Positions 5,995-14,603 of a DNA stretch of 15,830 bases are shown here, piece after piece. The position numbers were made by a program, and so were the translations under genes. Source of the stretch: JBHIFB01 sp046760905. Lineage in GTDB: Bacteria > Gemmatimonadota > CAZMKB01. Within the stretch, counting starts at the first letter, position 1; each line of letters opens with the position of its first letter. Below the pieces are notes generated by a model. The model had not been told where the DNA came from, made no database searches, and saw only the letters and a program-made list of their open reading frames with translations. The stretch is taken from the NCBI GenBank assembly GCA_046760905.1, contig JBHIFB010000067.1:1-15830 (forward strand), in the 5' to 3' direction.

Positions 5995-8369
5995 TCACCA
6001 CTAACCTCCACTATAGTCACGCCGCTACCTCCCTCCCAGGGCTTCCCCATCCTGAAACCCTTCACCCTCTTATCCATCCTCAGTACCTTTCTGACTTCTT
6101 CTCTCAGCACACCCATACCCTTTCCATGTATCACCTTTAGGACTGTGAGCCCGTTGAGCACAGCGGTATCGATGGCACGAGAAACCTCGAAGCCCGCTTC
6201 ATCACGGCTGCAGCCTCGAATATCTATCTTGTCCGCATGATCTTCGAACCTCGTGGCTTTGGCAATTCGTATCTCATCGCCTTTTGGGCCGTCCCCCCGG
6301 TTAAGGCCAAGCGGGGTGATAGCCTTGAGAGGCGCCCTGATATATCTGCCGGCAAGTTCAATCTCCACTTCCCCTTTATCCATAAATATACCAACCACCC
6401 TTGCTTCCTTTTCAAGATCGGAAAGTAATACCATTTCACCAGGCTGCGGAACATATTCAAATTCTCCCGCCTTCCTGGGTACCTCCTTACGGGAGAATCT
6501 TCTCAGTCCCTCTTCGAGCCTTCTCCGCGCTTCTCCTATTATTGAATCCCTGACTTTACCCTCCGTGAGCCTCGTTATGGCATCTTCGAGCTCCCTCCTC
6601 GCACTTAGATAGGCCTCGCGTGATTCTCGGTTCGCCCTATTTATGGCGTCTTCGGTCAACGCATTGTAGCGTTTTTTAGCTTCGACAAGCGCTTGAGCGA
6701 TCCGATCTGCCTCCATTGCTTTTTTTTCAAATTCCGCTTCCTTCTCAGCAAGACGCCTCTTCAGCGACTCCAGCTCGCCGATCAGATTCTCAAGAGCCAA
6801 TCCTCTGGAATCGAGATAGGATCTTGCCCTCGTGACGATTTGTTTCCCAAGCCCCAGTCTCTCCCCTATGATCAGCCCCATGCTCCTGCCGGGGAGCCCC
6901 TTGCTGAATTGAAAGGTCGGTGAGAGCTTCTCTGGGTCAAAGGAGAGAGAACCGTTTACAATCCCGTTGCTCTTGTTGGCCATGCCTTTAAGCTGCGTGT
7001 AGTGAGTCGTGGCAATCGTTCTGGAGTTCTTTCTGTTCAGTTCTTCCAGCACGGCCCTTGCGATAACGACACCCTCCTCAGGATCCGTGCCAACACCAAT
7101 TTCATCCAGGAGAACGAGCGACCCCTCTCTGGCCTTCTCTAGAATCCCAACGAGCCTTACGATGTGTGACGAGAAGGTGCTCAGGTCATTCTCGATTGAC
7201 TGCTCATCCCCAATGTCAACGAAGATTCCTTTGGGATACGGTATAATGGTTCCATCTCTCGCTGGTATGTGCAACCCGCATAGGCTCATGAGGGTCAGGA
7301 CCCCGATTGTCTTTAGCATGACGGTTTTGCCACCTGCGTTTGGACCCGACACCAGAAGGGTTCTCTCGTCCTCGTTGAATTCCAGGGAGAGCGGTACGAG
7401 CTTTTCCTTCTCACCGCTGTCGCTGAGCCTTTTTATCAGTAGCGGATGCCGGCCCTCAACTATTTTGAGATTTCCATCGGAGCTCAGGACCGGTTCCGAA
7501 CAATCCCACGCAGCCGAGCATCTTGCCTTTGCGAGTACCATATCTATCTTCACAAGCGAACTGTATGCGCTTCTGATATTCAGCCGGTTATCGCGTACAA
7601 GGCTAGAAAGGTACTGGAGAACCTTGATCTTCTCTCTCTCGATCTCCATCGCCAGTTCTTTCAAAGTATTATTAAGCTCCACCACCGAAGACGGCTCGAT
7701 GAAGAGTGTCTGACCGCTCCTGGATTTGTCGTGGATGATGCCTTTCACTTTCCTTTTTGATTCGATCCTCACGGGAAGCACATACCTTCCGTTTCTAACC
7801 GTTATCGAAGCCTCGCCAGATGCGCTTCCCTCCTCCATACTGCGCAACCTCACTTGAAGCTCATGAACAATTTTTTCCCGTAAGAATCTGAGACTTCCAG
7901 TTAGCTTCGCGAGTCGCGGTGTGGAATCATCTTTTACGCCGCACTCGGCGTCTATACAACTTTCAATTTCTTCAATTATTTTTCGGTCAGGTGATGCTCC
8001 ACCCAGAAGAGAATAGAGCTTTGGGAACTCGTCCCTTTTCTTTGCGAGTATGAGGTTCACTTTCGTATGAGTCTTCACGACGTGAGATATGCCGAGCAGC
8101 TCATCGACGGAGAGGAGAATCTCTTCTACATCGAGTCTCCCGAGAAGAGATCCTATTGACGTGGGTAGAGAGAGTGAAGGAAGTGGAGGATTCTCTCTCA
8201 GCAGACTCCTCGCCTGAGTGACCAGATCAAGTTCGGCTTTTGCACAATCGGCATCTTTTAGTGGCCTTAGGTTTAGGAGTGCCTTCGATGCGGCGTCTGA
8301 ATCGGCGAACTCGGAAATTAGGGACAGGATCTTATCGAACTCAAGGACCTGGATTGTATGAATGTCCAT
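5982..8369 (-). CDS. mutS2: Endonuclease MutS2 / ribosome-rescue ATPase
   Basis: MutS2 has a MutS-type core and clamp, an ABC-like ATPase and a C-terminal Smr nuclease domain. Family members have been linked to suppressing recombination and to splitting collided ribosomes. From ATG 8369 it is 795 residues. The Walker A motif GPNAGGKT is at 342-349, the STFSSHI signature near 397-403, and Walker B LVLLDE at 418-423. A coiled-coil clamp with many Glu, Arg and Lys follows. The Smr domain fills the last 80 residues with DIRG and HGKGMG (usually HGKGTG), ending GGSGVTIVEV. I chose ATG 8369 because family proteins begin shortly before VLEFDKIL. The frame is open upstream to a GTG at 8441, and a TATAAT at 8399-8394 lies within that extension, which also argues for the shorter start, although no Shine-Dalgarno sequence is obvious. 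It overlaps dnaG. Confidence 0.95.
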   Translation of the reverse strand: MDIHTIQVLEFDKILSLISEFADSDAASKALLNLRPLKDADCAKAELDLVTQARSLLRENPPLPSLSLPTSIGSLLGRLDVEEILLSVDELLGISHVVKTHTKVNLILAKKRDEFPKLYSLLGGASPDRKIIEEIESCIDAECGVKDDSTPRLAKLTGSLRFLREKIVHELQVRLRSMEEGSASGEASITVRNGRYVLPVRIESKRKVKGIIHDKSRSGQTLFIEPSSVVELNNTLKELAMEIEREKIKVLQYLSSLVRDNRLNIRSAYSSLVKIDMVLAKARCSAAWDCSEPVLSSDGNLKIVEGRHPLLIKRLSDSGEKEKLVPLSLEFNEDERTLLVSGPNAGGKTVMLKTIGVLTLMSLCGLHIPARDGTIIPYPKGIFVDIGDEQSIENDLSTFSSHIVRLVGILEKAREGSLVLLDEIGVGTDPEEGVVIARAVLEELNRKNSRTIATTHYTQLKGMANKSNGIVNGSLSFDPEKLSPTFQFSKGLPGRSMGLIIGERLGLGKQIVTRARSYLDSRGLALENLIGELESLKRRLAEKEAEFEKKAMEADRIAQALVEAKKRYNALTEDAINRANRESREAYLSARRELEDAITRLTEGKVRDSIIGEARRRLEEGLRRFSRKEVPRKAGEFEYVPQPGEMVLLSDLEKEARVVGIFMDKGEVEIELAGRYIRAPLKAITPLGLNRGDGPKGDEIRIAKATRFEDHADKIDIRGCSRDEAGFEVSRAIDTAVLNGLTVLKVIHGKGMGVLREEVRKVLRMDKRVKGFRMGKPWEGGSGVTIVEVSGECHG

Positions 8370-8593
8370 CGTGTCAAATCGACAAGAATCAGGATTATAG
8401 CTAAGGTAAAACCTGCATAAACCCACTGAATCTGGGTCCACTACTTCCCTATATTAGACTCCTTTTACAATACGCAAATAAACTTATAATCTGGATACAT
8501 GAATTGCCCGAGGTGATCGGCGATTGTGCTGGTGGAGTTTCAACGACACATTGGCCAGATTGCACGCAATATCGTATATTCTATTTTTCTGGG

Positions 8594-8776
8594 TTATGAC
8601 GAGCGTCTCTGCTTTCGCCGTGCGGCACTCAATTTTCTCTTACGTCTCTCACTTGGTTTCTCGAAATGACGATGCTTCCTTAGATCTGAAAGAATGCCGG
8701 CTCTCTCACATTTTTTCTTAAACCTCTTCAATGCTTTTTCAAAAGACTCATCGTTGTTGATAATGACCTCGGTCAT
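8594..8776 (-). CDS. rpsU: 30S ribosomal protein bS21
   Basis: This 60-residue basic protein joins the small subunit near the anti-Shine-Dalgarno end of 16S rRNA. The sequence is typical bS21: an acidic N-terminus (NNDESFEKALKRFKKK), the LRKHRHFEKPSERRKRK core and an arginine-rich tail. ATG 8776 is preceded by AAAGGAGG (8796-8789) at a rather long spacing of about 12 bases. A promoter lies at 8893-8865. It heads the rpsU-mutS2-dnaG-rpoD group, though 224 bases separate its stop from the chosen mutS2 start. That gap holds only a weak hairpin (8507-8522) and no clear terminator. Confidence 0.96.
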   Translation of the reverse strand: MTEVIINNDESFEKALKRFKKKCERAGILSDLRKHRHFEKPSERRKRKLSAARRKQRRSS

Positions 8777-8864
8777 TTAGAAAATCAACCTCCTTTGAGT
8801 TAAAAGTAAACAATTTATTTTGATTTTTGATTTTATTCAAATGTTCGAAAAACACTCATATATC

Positions 8865-8893
8865 AATATAATATCTAATCTGCCCCCAGTCAA
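8865..8893 (-). promoter_or_regulatory. Candidate promoter for rpsU and downstream genes
   Basis: Minus-strand TTGACT (8893-8888) is followed after 17 bases by TATATT (8870-8865), in an AT-rich gap between hit and rpsU. Initiation near 8858 would leave a leader of about 80 bases before rpsU. It matches nine or ten of twelve consensus bases. No terminator for the upstream hit gene is visible before it. Confidence 0.5.
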
Positions 8894-8912
8894 GCTCCTT
8901 CATCATTACCTA

Positions 8913-9254
8913 TTATCCGGGAGGCCACCCAAATTCTCTTCCCCCGAGTAGATGTGCATGGATGTGAAACACCGTTTGTCCTGCGCCTCTGTTACAATTT
9001 AACACAATCCTGTATCCTTTATCTGTTACCCCTTTTTCTTTCGCGAGCTCCTTTGCAACGATCAGGAGCTCTCCGGCGAGTGAAGAATCCTCGTCGGTGA
9101 GGTCGTCAAGGGTGGAAATGTGCTTTTTAGGTACCACAAGTATATGCACTGGTGCCTGCGGACTGATGTCTTCGAATGCAACCACTGTATCATCCTCGTA
9201 TACGATTTCAGACTGAATTTCACCTGCGGTTATCTTACAGAAAAGGCACTCCAT
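8913..9254 (-). CDS. HIT family protein (HinT/PKCI-type nucleotide hydrolase)
   Basis: At 113 residues this is a standard-length HinT-type protein that would hydrolyse nucleoside phosphoramidates and related AMP-linked compounds; the physiological substrate is usually unclear. The active-site triad is FHIHAHLLGG (H97, H99, H101) with the preceding GQTVF. The N-terminus has CLFCKI (C3, C6), then VYEDDTVVAFEDISPQAPVHILVVPKKH, the nucleotide-binding core typical of the branch. ATG 9254 sits downstream of a strong GAGGAGG. It is 39 bases after rsmE and closes the hrcA-dnaJ-rsmE run. Confidence 0.95.
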   Translation of the reverse strand: MECLFCKITAGEIQSEIVYEDDTVVAFEDISPQAPVHILVVPKKHISTLDDLTDEDSSLAGELLIVAKELAKEKGVTDKGYRIVLNCNRGAGQTVFHIHAHLLGGREFGWPPG

Positions 9255-9293
9255 GGACCTCCTCCTCGGTTTAGAGAACCAGCCGCAACCAGC

Positions 9294-10058
9294 TTACCAG
9301 AAACCGTGCAAGCACCGTATGGCCACGATTACTGCAATAGCTGCAGTCTCGACTCTCAACCTGGCAGGTCCCAGGCCTGCCGATCGAAATCCCGCGCTAA
9401 TCGCACGTCCTTTTTCATCCTCTCGGAAGCCACCCTCGGGCCCGATCATGACCGTGAAACGGTGCTCCTTGCTCTTTCTTAGAACCTCTGTGATCGATGG
9501 TCGCGAGAGTTCCTCATCTAGCAAGAGGCATAGTGCTCCCCTATCGCAACCATCAAGGAAATCGTTTAATTCAACGGGCATATGTATGAGCGGGATGAAA
9601 GCTCTCTTTGACTGTTTCAGGGCGCTTACCGCCACTCGCCTGAGGCGTTCAACCAGTTTCCTCTGCTGTTCTGTGCCCCTCACTCGCCTGGACCTACCGG
9701 TCACAAGCGGAATGACCTGCCTGACACCCAGCTCGGTCGCTTTTTCCACCGCCCACTTCATACTTTCGCTCCTGCTCAATCCCACGGCAAGAATTATCTC
9801 ATGCCTCTCCGGTTCCTCTTTTCTCTCCCCTACAATCAACCCCAAAACCCTCTGCTTCACAGAAGTGATTTTAACTCTATAAAGAGTACCATTCCCATCA
9901 GAGGCTGTCACGATTTCACCGACTCCCATCCTCAGACTCTTCGCAATATGGCGTGACTCCTCAACCGAGAAAAGTATTTCCCGACCGCACAGGCAATTCT
10001 CGTCAATGAAGAAATAACTCACCTCACGTGCCGGATTCGGGTCAACTTGATAATGCAT
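9294..10058 (-). CDS. rsmE: 16S rRNA (uracil(1498)-N3)-methyltransferase
   Basis: RsmE methylates N3 of U1498 in 16S rRNA using S-adenosylmethionine, through a SPOUT-class trefoil knot. In this 254-residue protein the N-terminal PUA-like part covers about residues 15-80. The knot carries KATELGV (106-112), IGPEGGF (205-211) and LGPARLRVETA (229-239; the family usually has LGPRILRTETA). ATG 10058 has AGGA six bases upstream and lies inside dnaJ (17-base overlap). A GTG at 10022 would give the family-typical N-terminus ending FFIDE and is an alternative. Neighbouring rsmE and dnaJ is common in bacteria. Confidence 0.94.
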   Translation of the reverse strand: MHYQVDPNPAREVSYFFIDENCLCGREILFSVEESRHIAKSLRMGVGEIVTASDGNGTLYRVKITSVKQRVLGLIVGERKEEPERHEIILAVGLSRSESMKWAVEKATELGVRQVIPLVTGRSRRVRGTEQQRKLVERLRRVAVSALKQSKRAFIPLIHMPVELNDFLDGCDRGALCLLLDEELSRPSITEVLRKSKEHRFTVMIGPEGGFREDEKGRAISAGFRSAGLGPARLRVETAAIAVIVAIRCLHGFW

Positions 10059-11187
10059 CCTTCATCCTGTCCCAGAAGGATTTTCCATCCCTTTCCCCCC
10101 GGATTTTCTCCTGTTCTCTAAGCTCTTTAAAAATCCGTGTCTCTTCCTCTGTTAAGTTCTTAGGTGTTACGAGTCTGACTGTAACGATCTGATCGCCTTT
10201 TCTGCCGCTATTGAGTTTCGGTAAGCCCTTGCCCTTCAAAGAGAATCTCTCGCCCGACTGGGTTCCCGGAGGTATGTTCAGCTCCTCTTCACCATAGAGC
10301 GTCGGTACTGCTATATTCGCTCCAAGCGCTGCCTGAGCGAAGGTAAGTTCGATTCGGGTTAGTATGTGGTCTCCGTGCCTTTTGAAGAAATCATGTTCGG
10401 TCACTTCCATAAGCACGATAAGGTCACCCCTTTCACCACCTCTGAACCCAACATTTCCCTGCCCCCTCAGAGTCATGAAATTCCCCGAGGAAACACCCTT
10501 CGGGATTTTTACCTTCACCGTTTTCACCCCACGCACCCGACCTTCTCCATTGCATGTTCGGCACGGATAATCGATCACCACACCTTCGCCTCTACACCTG
10601 GGACACGCACTGACACTCACGAACTGGCCAAAGATCGAACGCTGTGCCTGCCTGATCTCGCCGGTTCCTCCACAGGAGGGACATTTTACGCTGCCAACCG
10701 AGCTCCTGGAACCGCTTCCCGAACATGTTTCACAGGTGTCATAGATTTTAATTTTCAACGTCTTCTCGGTGCCCAGAGCCACATCTTTCAAATTCAACCT
10801 CACCCTCACCTGTAAATCTTCGCCCCGGTTACTTCGCCTGGTTGTGGTCTCGAAGCCGGAGAACATGTCCCCGAGGCCGAAGCTACCGAAATCTCTCATG
10901 AAAGCCCTGAGGGCATCAGACAGATCGAATCCCTCGAATCCGCCAAAGCCCGCGCCTGCCCCCGAGATCCCTGCATGGCCATACCTGTCGTACCTCGACC
11001 TTTTCTCGGGATCTCTGAGGACTTCATACGCTTCGGAAATCTCCTTGAACTTCTCCTCAGCTTGCTTGTTTCCCGGATTCCTATCAGGATGGTACTGCAT
11101 GGCCAGGCGGCGGTATGCTTTCTTTATATCCTCATCATCCGCCTCCCTTCCGATTCCGAGTATATCGTAATAGTCTCTCTTCGCCAT
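10042..11187 (-). CDS. dnaJ: Chaperone DnaJ (Hsp40)
   Basis: DnaJ delivers unfolded clients to DnaK and stimulates its ATPase. The 381-residue type I protein has the J domain with HPD at 33-35 and a Gly/Phe-rich linker (about 72-112). The zinc-binding domain has four CxxCxGxG-type repeats, with cysteines at 152/155, 169/172, 195/198 and 209/212. The C-terminal substrate-binding beta domains follow. I chose ATG 11187, which gives the family start MAKRDYYDILG and has GAGGG five bases upstream; an in-frame GTG at 11202 is less likely. It lies 24 bases after hrcA, with neither grpE nor dnaK in between, so its DnaK partner must be elsewhere. Confidence 0.97.
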   Translation of the reverse strand: MAKRDYYDILGIGREADDEDIKKAYRRLAMQYHPDRNPGNKQAEEKFKEISEAYEVLRDPEKRSRYDRYGHAGISGAGAGFGGFEGFDLSDALRAFMRDFGSFGLGDMFSGFETTTRRSNRGEDLQVRVRLNLKDVALGTEKTLKIKIYDTCETCSGSGSRSSVGSVKCPSCGGTGEIRQAQRSIFGQFVSVSACPRCRGEGVVIDYPCRTCNGEGRVRGVKTVKVKIPKGVSSGNFMTLRGQGNVGFRGGERGDLIVLMEVTEHDFFKRHGDHILTRIELTFAQAALGANIAVPTLYGEEELNIPPGTQSGERFSLKGKGLPKLNSGRKGDQIVTVRLVTPKNLTEEETRIFKELREQEKIRGERDGKSFWDRMKDALSS

Positions 11188-11211
11188 CAAATCCCTCTTC
11201 ACGCGCCGGTG

Positions 11212-12276
11212 TTATGAGTCTTCGGAAAGTATTGATGAGATGTACTTCGATGTATAATCAACCATTGCAACGAGCCTGTTATAAGGCATCCGAGTGGGAC
11301 CTATCACTCCAATGGTACCCTTCAGCGAGCCGACAGTATAATTGGCAGTTATGATGCTGAAATCCTCAAGATATTTGCTATCGTGCTCTTTCCCGATGGT
11401 TATGAGGAGGCCGTCCGATTTGAATCGGGTGTTCAATATATTAGACAACAGGGTTTTGCTCTCGGTGAGCTCAATGAGAGACTTGAGCTTGCCTCCATCG
11501 GAAAACTCCGGCTGACTGGCCAGCCCCGACGCCTGTCCGAGCATAAGCTGTGATTCCTGATCCGAAAAGTCGAAGAGCTCGTCGGCAGATTCGATGAACA
11601 CATTCAAGAGTTCAGATTTGGCAGGGTCCGCTTCGATCAAGCGGTTCGAAAGGGTTCTTTTGATTTCCTTCAGTTTCAGACCCACGAGCCTCTCATTCAG
11701 GATGCTCGCTGTCCTCTCCAGATCTTTCGGGGAGATATCCTCCTTTATCTCGATGAAGATCGATTTTACGAGGCCGGATTTGACCGTGAGTATGAGCAGA
11801 ACGCGATTGAGCGACAAACCCACAAGATCTATTTTCGTGAGTATTCCCTCCTCCAGCGTGGGAACGAGACCGACACCGAGCTCTTTCGTCAGGACGCTCA
11901 GCACCCGTGCCGCCTTGTTTATAAGCTGAGCGGCCATCTGCTGTTCAGGTCGAAGTTCATCCTTTATCCTTTCCATTTCCCCCTTTGTGAGGAGTTGCAC
12001 CCTTAGTAAGTGATCGACGTACAGGCGGTATGCCTTGTCCGTTGGAATTCGGCCGGCCGACGTGTGCGGTTGCAAGAGCAGCCCCTTATCCTCCAGATCG
12101 GCCATTGTATTTCTAACCGTGGCCGGGCTTATATTCGGCATGTATTTCTTGACTATCTTCCTGGAACCAACCGGCCGTGCGGTTTCTACGTAATCTATTA
12201 TAACAGAAACGAGAACTGCTCGCTCCCTATCTGTTAGCATATCGATGCTGTAAGTGTTGTCAATTCTCTTTACCAT
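11212..12276 (-). CDS. hrcA: Heat-inducible transcription repressor HrcA
   Basis: HrcA represses chaperone genes by binding CIRCE inverted repeats and is kept active by GroEL. This 354-residue protein carries the winged-helix region: ARPVGSRKIVKKY (33-45), SPATVRNTMADLEDKG (50-65) and the wing with HTSAGRIPTDKAYRLYVD (71-88). The GAF-like and dimerisation part follows, with a GTIGVIGPTRMPY segment near the C-terminus. ATG 12276 has GAGG about ten bases upstream. A promoter lies at 12334-12307, but I see no CIRCE (TTAGCACTC-N9-GAGTGCTAA) in front of it, so autoregulation is not evident. Confidence 0.96.
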   Translation of the reverse strand: MVKRIDNTYSIDMLTDRERAVLVSVIIDYVETARPVGSRKIVKKYMPNISPATVRNTMADLEDKGLLLQPHTSAGRIPTDKAYRLYVDHLLRVQLLTKGEMERIKDELRPEQQMAAQLINKAARVLSVLTKELGVGLVPTLEEGILTKIDLVGLSLNRVLLILTVKSGLVKSIFIEIKEDISPKDLERTASILNERLVGLKLKEIKRTLSNRLIEADPAKSELLNVFIESADELFDFSDQESQLMLGQASGLASQPEFSDGGKLKSLIELTESKTLLSNILNTRFKSDGLLITIGKEHDSKYLEDFSIITANYTVGSLKGTIGVIGPTRMPYNRLVAMVDYTSKYISSILSEDS

Positions 12277-12306
12277 AATGACAATTCCTCATGTTATATC
12301 TTTATT

Positions 12307-12334
12307 AATTTAAGTAATACCTTATAAGTGTCAA
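12307..12334 (-). promoter_or_regulatory. Candidate promoter of hrcA-dnaJ-rsmE-hit
   Basis: Minus-strand TTGACA (12334-12329) is followed after 16 bases by TAAATT (12312-12307), in the 80-base AT-rich gap between dprA and hrcA. The start would fall near 12300, about 25 bases before the hrcA ATG. The -35 is perfect and the -10 is moderate. Confidence 0.5.
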
Positions 12335-12356
12335 GAAACGTACCACTTCTGCCATC

Positions 12357-13421
12357 TCATCCCCGGCACACATACCTCATCCCCGGCAGCCTTTCGACAT
12401 TTCCATTCACCTCCATCTCGAGAAGCTCTGAAAGGAGTTGGGATGCCTCTCTTCCAGTCAATCTGGCAAGCTCATCGATCGATTTCGGTCCACCTTGAAG
12501 CAACTTCATAAAATCCCCGCAGCCTTCCGAGCCCAGCTTTCGTTTTCTCAACCAGCCCGACAGCTTTAGGGCTTCTATGACATCATTCCCTGTCTCGACA
12601 GGGATAGCTCCCTGCTTTATCAATCCATTCGTCCCTCTGCTGAGGGGATTAAGAGGCGATCCAGGTACGGCGAATACTTCCCTGCCCTCCTCAAGTGCAT
12701 AGTTTGATGTTATCAGTGCACCGCTTCTTGCGGCAGCCTCTACGACGACAACTCCCATGCTCATGCCGCTCATGATCCTGTTTCTCCTGGGAAAGTAAGC
12801 CCTCCGCGGCTCCGTGCCGGGAGGAAACTCGGACAGAATCGCTCCTTCCCTCGCTACACGTCCATACTCCCTCCTACACACCCTCGGGTACATTATGTCA
12901 GGGCCGCAACCTAGGATTGCCGTGGTTTTCCCTCCGACGTTAAGAGCACCCCGATGGGCGGCCTGGTCTATGCCTCTCGCCAGCCCACTCACCACAACTA
13001 GTCCCTCCCGGGCCAGATCCCCCGCAATGATCTCAGCAATACTCATGCCTTCCATAGTGGCAATCCTCGATCCTACCATGCACACCGATGGTCGCGAGAT
13101 GATCTCGCTCTGGCCCTTAACGAAAAGGATCCCGGGAGGATCGATGATCGATTTTAAAAGTGGTGGGTAGCCCTCATCGAGGATGGACAGGACGCCGATC
13201 CCGTCTTCATCCATCGATTCACGCATCCTGACAACATCATCCTCCCGGACCCTGTTGATGCTCTCGATCACCTCCCCGTATACCGGTAGCTGGTAACGGG
13301 CGCCTTCGTCAATAAGCTTCTGCGGGTCATTCACCGAAAGAAGTATCTCCCTTATCGTGTTCTGACGTGTACCAAGAGCCAGTGAGATCCTTAAAAGACA
13401 ATCTTCTCTATTCCCTTTCAT
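12357..13421 (-). CDS. dprA: DNA-processing protein DprA (Smf)
   Basis: DprA binds incoming single-stranded DNA and loads RecA during natural transformation, though it also occurs in lineages not known to be competent. In this 354-residue protein the Rossmann-like domain contains MVGSRIAT (115-122), VSGLARGIDQAAHRGAL (144-160), the SEFPPGTEPRRAYFPRRNR block (197-215) and VVEAAARSGALIT (226-238), then FAVPGSP (250-256). A SAM-like N-terminal segment precedes it, and a winged-helix C-terminal domain (about 300-354) resembles the DML1 type. ATG 13421 overlaps the obgE end by 14 bases, indicating translational coupling. Confidence 0.96.
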   Translation of the reverse strand: MKGNREDCLLRISLALGTRQNTIREILLSVNDPQKLIDEGARYQLPVYGEVIESINRVREDDVVRMRESMDEDGIGVLSILDEGYPPLLKSIIDPPGILFVKGQSEIISRPSVCMVGSRIATMEGMSIAEIIAGDLAREGLVVVSGLARGIDQAAHRGALNVGGKTTAILGCGPDIMYPRVCRREYGRVAREGAILSEFPPGTEPRRAYFPRRNRIMSGMSMGVVVVEAAARSGALITSNYALEEGREVFAVPGSPLNPLSRGTNGLIKQGAIPVETGNDVIEALKLSGWLRKRKLGSEGCGDFMKLLQGGPKSIDELARLTGREASQLLSELLEMEVNGNVERLPGMRYVCRG

Positions 13422-14418
13422 CCTCGCCCCCCTCTATCGCAGACAGCTCCCTCAATTTCTCCTCCACTTTTTCCATGAGCATGCTCACTCCCTCTCCGGT
13501 GACAGCCGATATCACACACAAAGTAAAAACGTCCTCGAAGCTCCGATCTCTGAGTTTCAGCTGGGAAGTGAGAAGGTCGGCTTTCGTAAAGACCAGGCAA
13601 CGCGGTCTTGCAAGAAGTGAACCGCTATGTGATCTCAGCTCTTCGAGTAACACCCGATAGTCACCCACCGGGTCACTGCTTGTGGCTTCGACAAGCATTA
13701 GAATTACCTTCGTTCTCTCAATGTGTTTCAAAAATCTCACACCCATTCCTTTCCCGGTGTGGGCACCTTCTATGAGGCCGGGAATGTCAGCAACAACGAA
13801 ATCCAATCCTTTACCCCTGACCAATCCCAGGTTAGGGACCTTCGTCGTGAACGGATAGTCAGCTATTTTTGGCCTTGCCCGTGATATCCTTGATAGCAAA
13901 GTCGATTTCCCCACGTTGGGTTTTCCAACAAGACCAACATCGGCCAGGAGCTTGAGCTGAAGCAATATCTTTCTCTCCTCGCCTTCCGCACCAGGGGTCG
14001 CTTTCCTCGGCGCTCTCAGAGTCGGGCTCGCGAAGTTTGCATTTCCCATTCCTCCCTTCCCACCTCTGGCGGCGACCAGTTTCTGCCCGGCTTCGGTCAG
14101 ATCACCGAGCAGTTTGCCGGTTCCTGCATCGATCACAACCGTCCCAAGAGGAACAGGTATGAATAGATCCTCTCCGCTTTCCCCCTTCATCTTCTTCCCC
14201 ATTCCGTGACTGCCCCTGCCTGCCTCGTATCTCGTTCTGTACTTGAAATCCAAAAGGGTTGTCATGTTACCATCGACCACGAAGACCACATCCCCACCCT
14301 TCCCACCATCTCCTCCGTCAGGACCCCCCTTGGGTACATATTTCTCCCTCCTGAAGGATACGCACCCGTTTCCTCCATCTCCACCTTTAACCCAGATTGT
14401 GGCCTCATCGATGAACAC
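13408..14418 (-). CDS. obgE: Obg family GTPase ObgE/CgtA
   Basis: Obg is an essential GTPase involved in 50S subunit assembly and stress signalling. The Gly-rich Obg fold (1-155) has the repeated GGDGG / GGPDGGDGGKGG pattern. The GTPase domain has G1 GKPNVGKST (165-173), G2 TT (191-192), G3 DIPG (211-214), G4 TKAD (278-281) and G5 SAVTG (304-308). The usual Asn of G4 NKxD is Thr here, a substitution known in other functional GTPases. At 336 residues it lacks the extended C-terminal OCT domain of some homologues. The GTG start at 14418 follows GAGGGGAG and gives the family N-terminus MFIDEA. Confidence 0.96.
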   Translation of the reverse strand: MFIDEATIWVKGGDGGNGCVSFRREKYVPKGGPDGGDGGKGGDVVFVVDGNMTTLLDFKYRTRYEAGRGSHGMGKKMKGESGEDLFIPVPLGTVVIDAGTGKLLGDLTEAGQKLVAARGGKGGMGNANFASPTLRAPRKATPGAEGEERKILLQLKLLADVGLVGKPNVGKSTLLSRISRARPKIADYPFTTKVPNLGLVRGKGLDFVVADIPGLIEGAHTGKGMGVRFLKHIERTKVILMLVEATSSDPVGDYRVLLEELRSHSGSLLARPRCLVFTKADLLTSQLKLRDRSFEDVFTLCVISAVTGEGVSMLMEKVEEKLRELSAIEGGEDERE

Positions 14419-14456
14419 GCAGCTCCCCTCGTTTAATCACAAATAGTACACTGACA

Positions 14457-14484
14457 TTGACAGGTCTATGGAATTGGTTAAATA
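14457..14484 (+). promoter_or_regulatory. Candidate promoter of ispG
   Basis: Plus-strand TTGACA (14457-14462) is followed after 16 bases by TAAATA (14479-14484), inside the 185-base divergent gap between obgE and ispG. It would give a leader of about 80 bases to the ATG at 14569. For obgE on the other strand only a weak TACTAT is visible. Confidence 0.4.
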
Positions 14485-14503
14485 TAAAAAGAACAAAATC
14501 AAT

Positions 14504-14524
14504 GCAAAACCCCCGGTGGTTTGC
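14504..14524 (+). other. Small hairpin in the ispG leader
   Basis: GCAAAACC pairs with GGTTTGC around the loop CCCGGT, giving seven pairs with one bulged A. No T-run follows, so it is not an intrinsic terminator. The motif GCAAAA recurs at 14534 and 14543, so a second pairing of 14520-14524 with 14534-14538 is possible, and the two would exclude each other. A role is speculative. Confidence 0.25.
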
Positions 14525-14603
14525 ACAACGCGAGCAAAAGGGGCAAAAGTAGCTGCTTGGAAACGTCCATGATCAAGAGAGGCGAAAGACCGATCCCGTT
14601 CTG

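Noticed and set aside
8370..8593. Terminator or RNA gene between rpsU and mutS2
   Set aside because: Only a 5-bp hairpin with a bulge (8507-8522) and no T-run, and no tRNA-like or other recognisable fold. A TATAAT at 8394-8399 lacks a good -35.
12277..12356. CIRCE operator before hrcA
   Set aside because: Searched by eye for TTAGCACTC-N9-GAGTGCTAA or a close variant; only promoter-like AT-rich sequence is present.
14502..14552. A 16-codon leader ORF upstream of ispG, in its frame and ending in TAG
   Set aside because: It has no Shine-Dalgarno and no run of regulatory codons. It is probably chance, though it shows that the ispG frame is closed upstream at TAG 14550.
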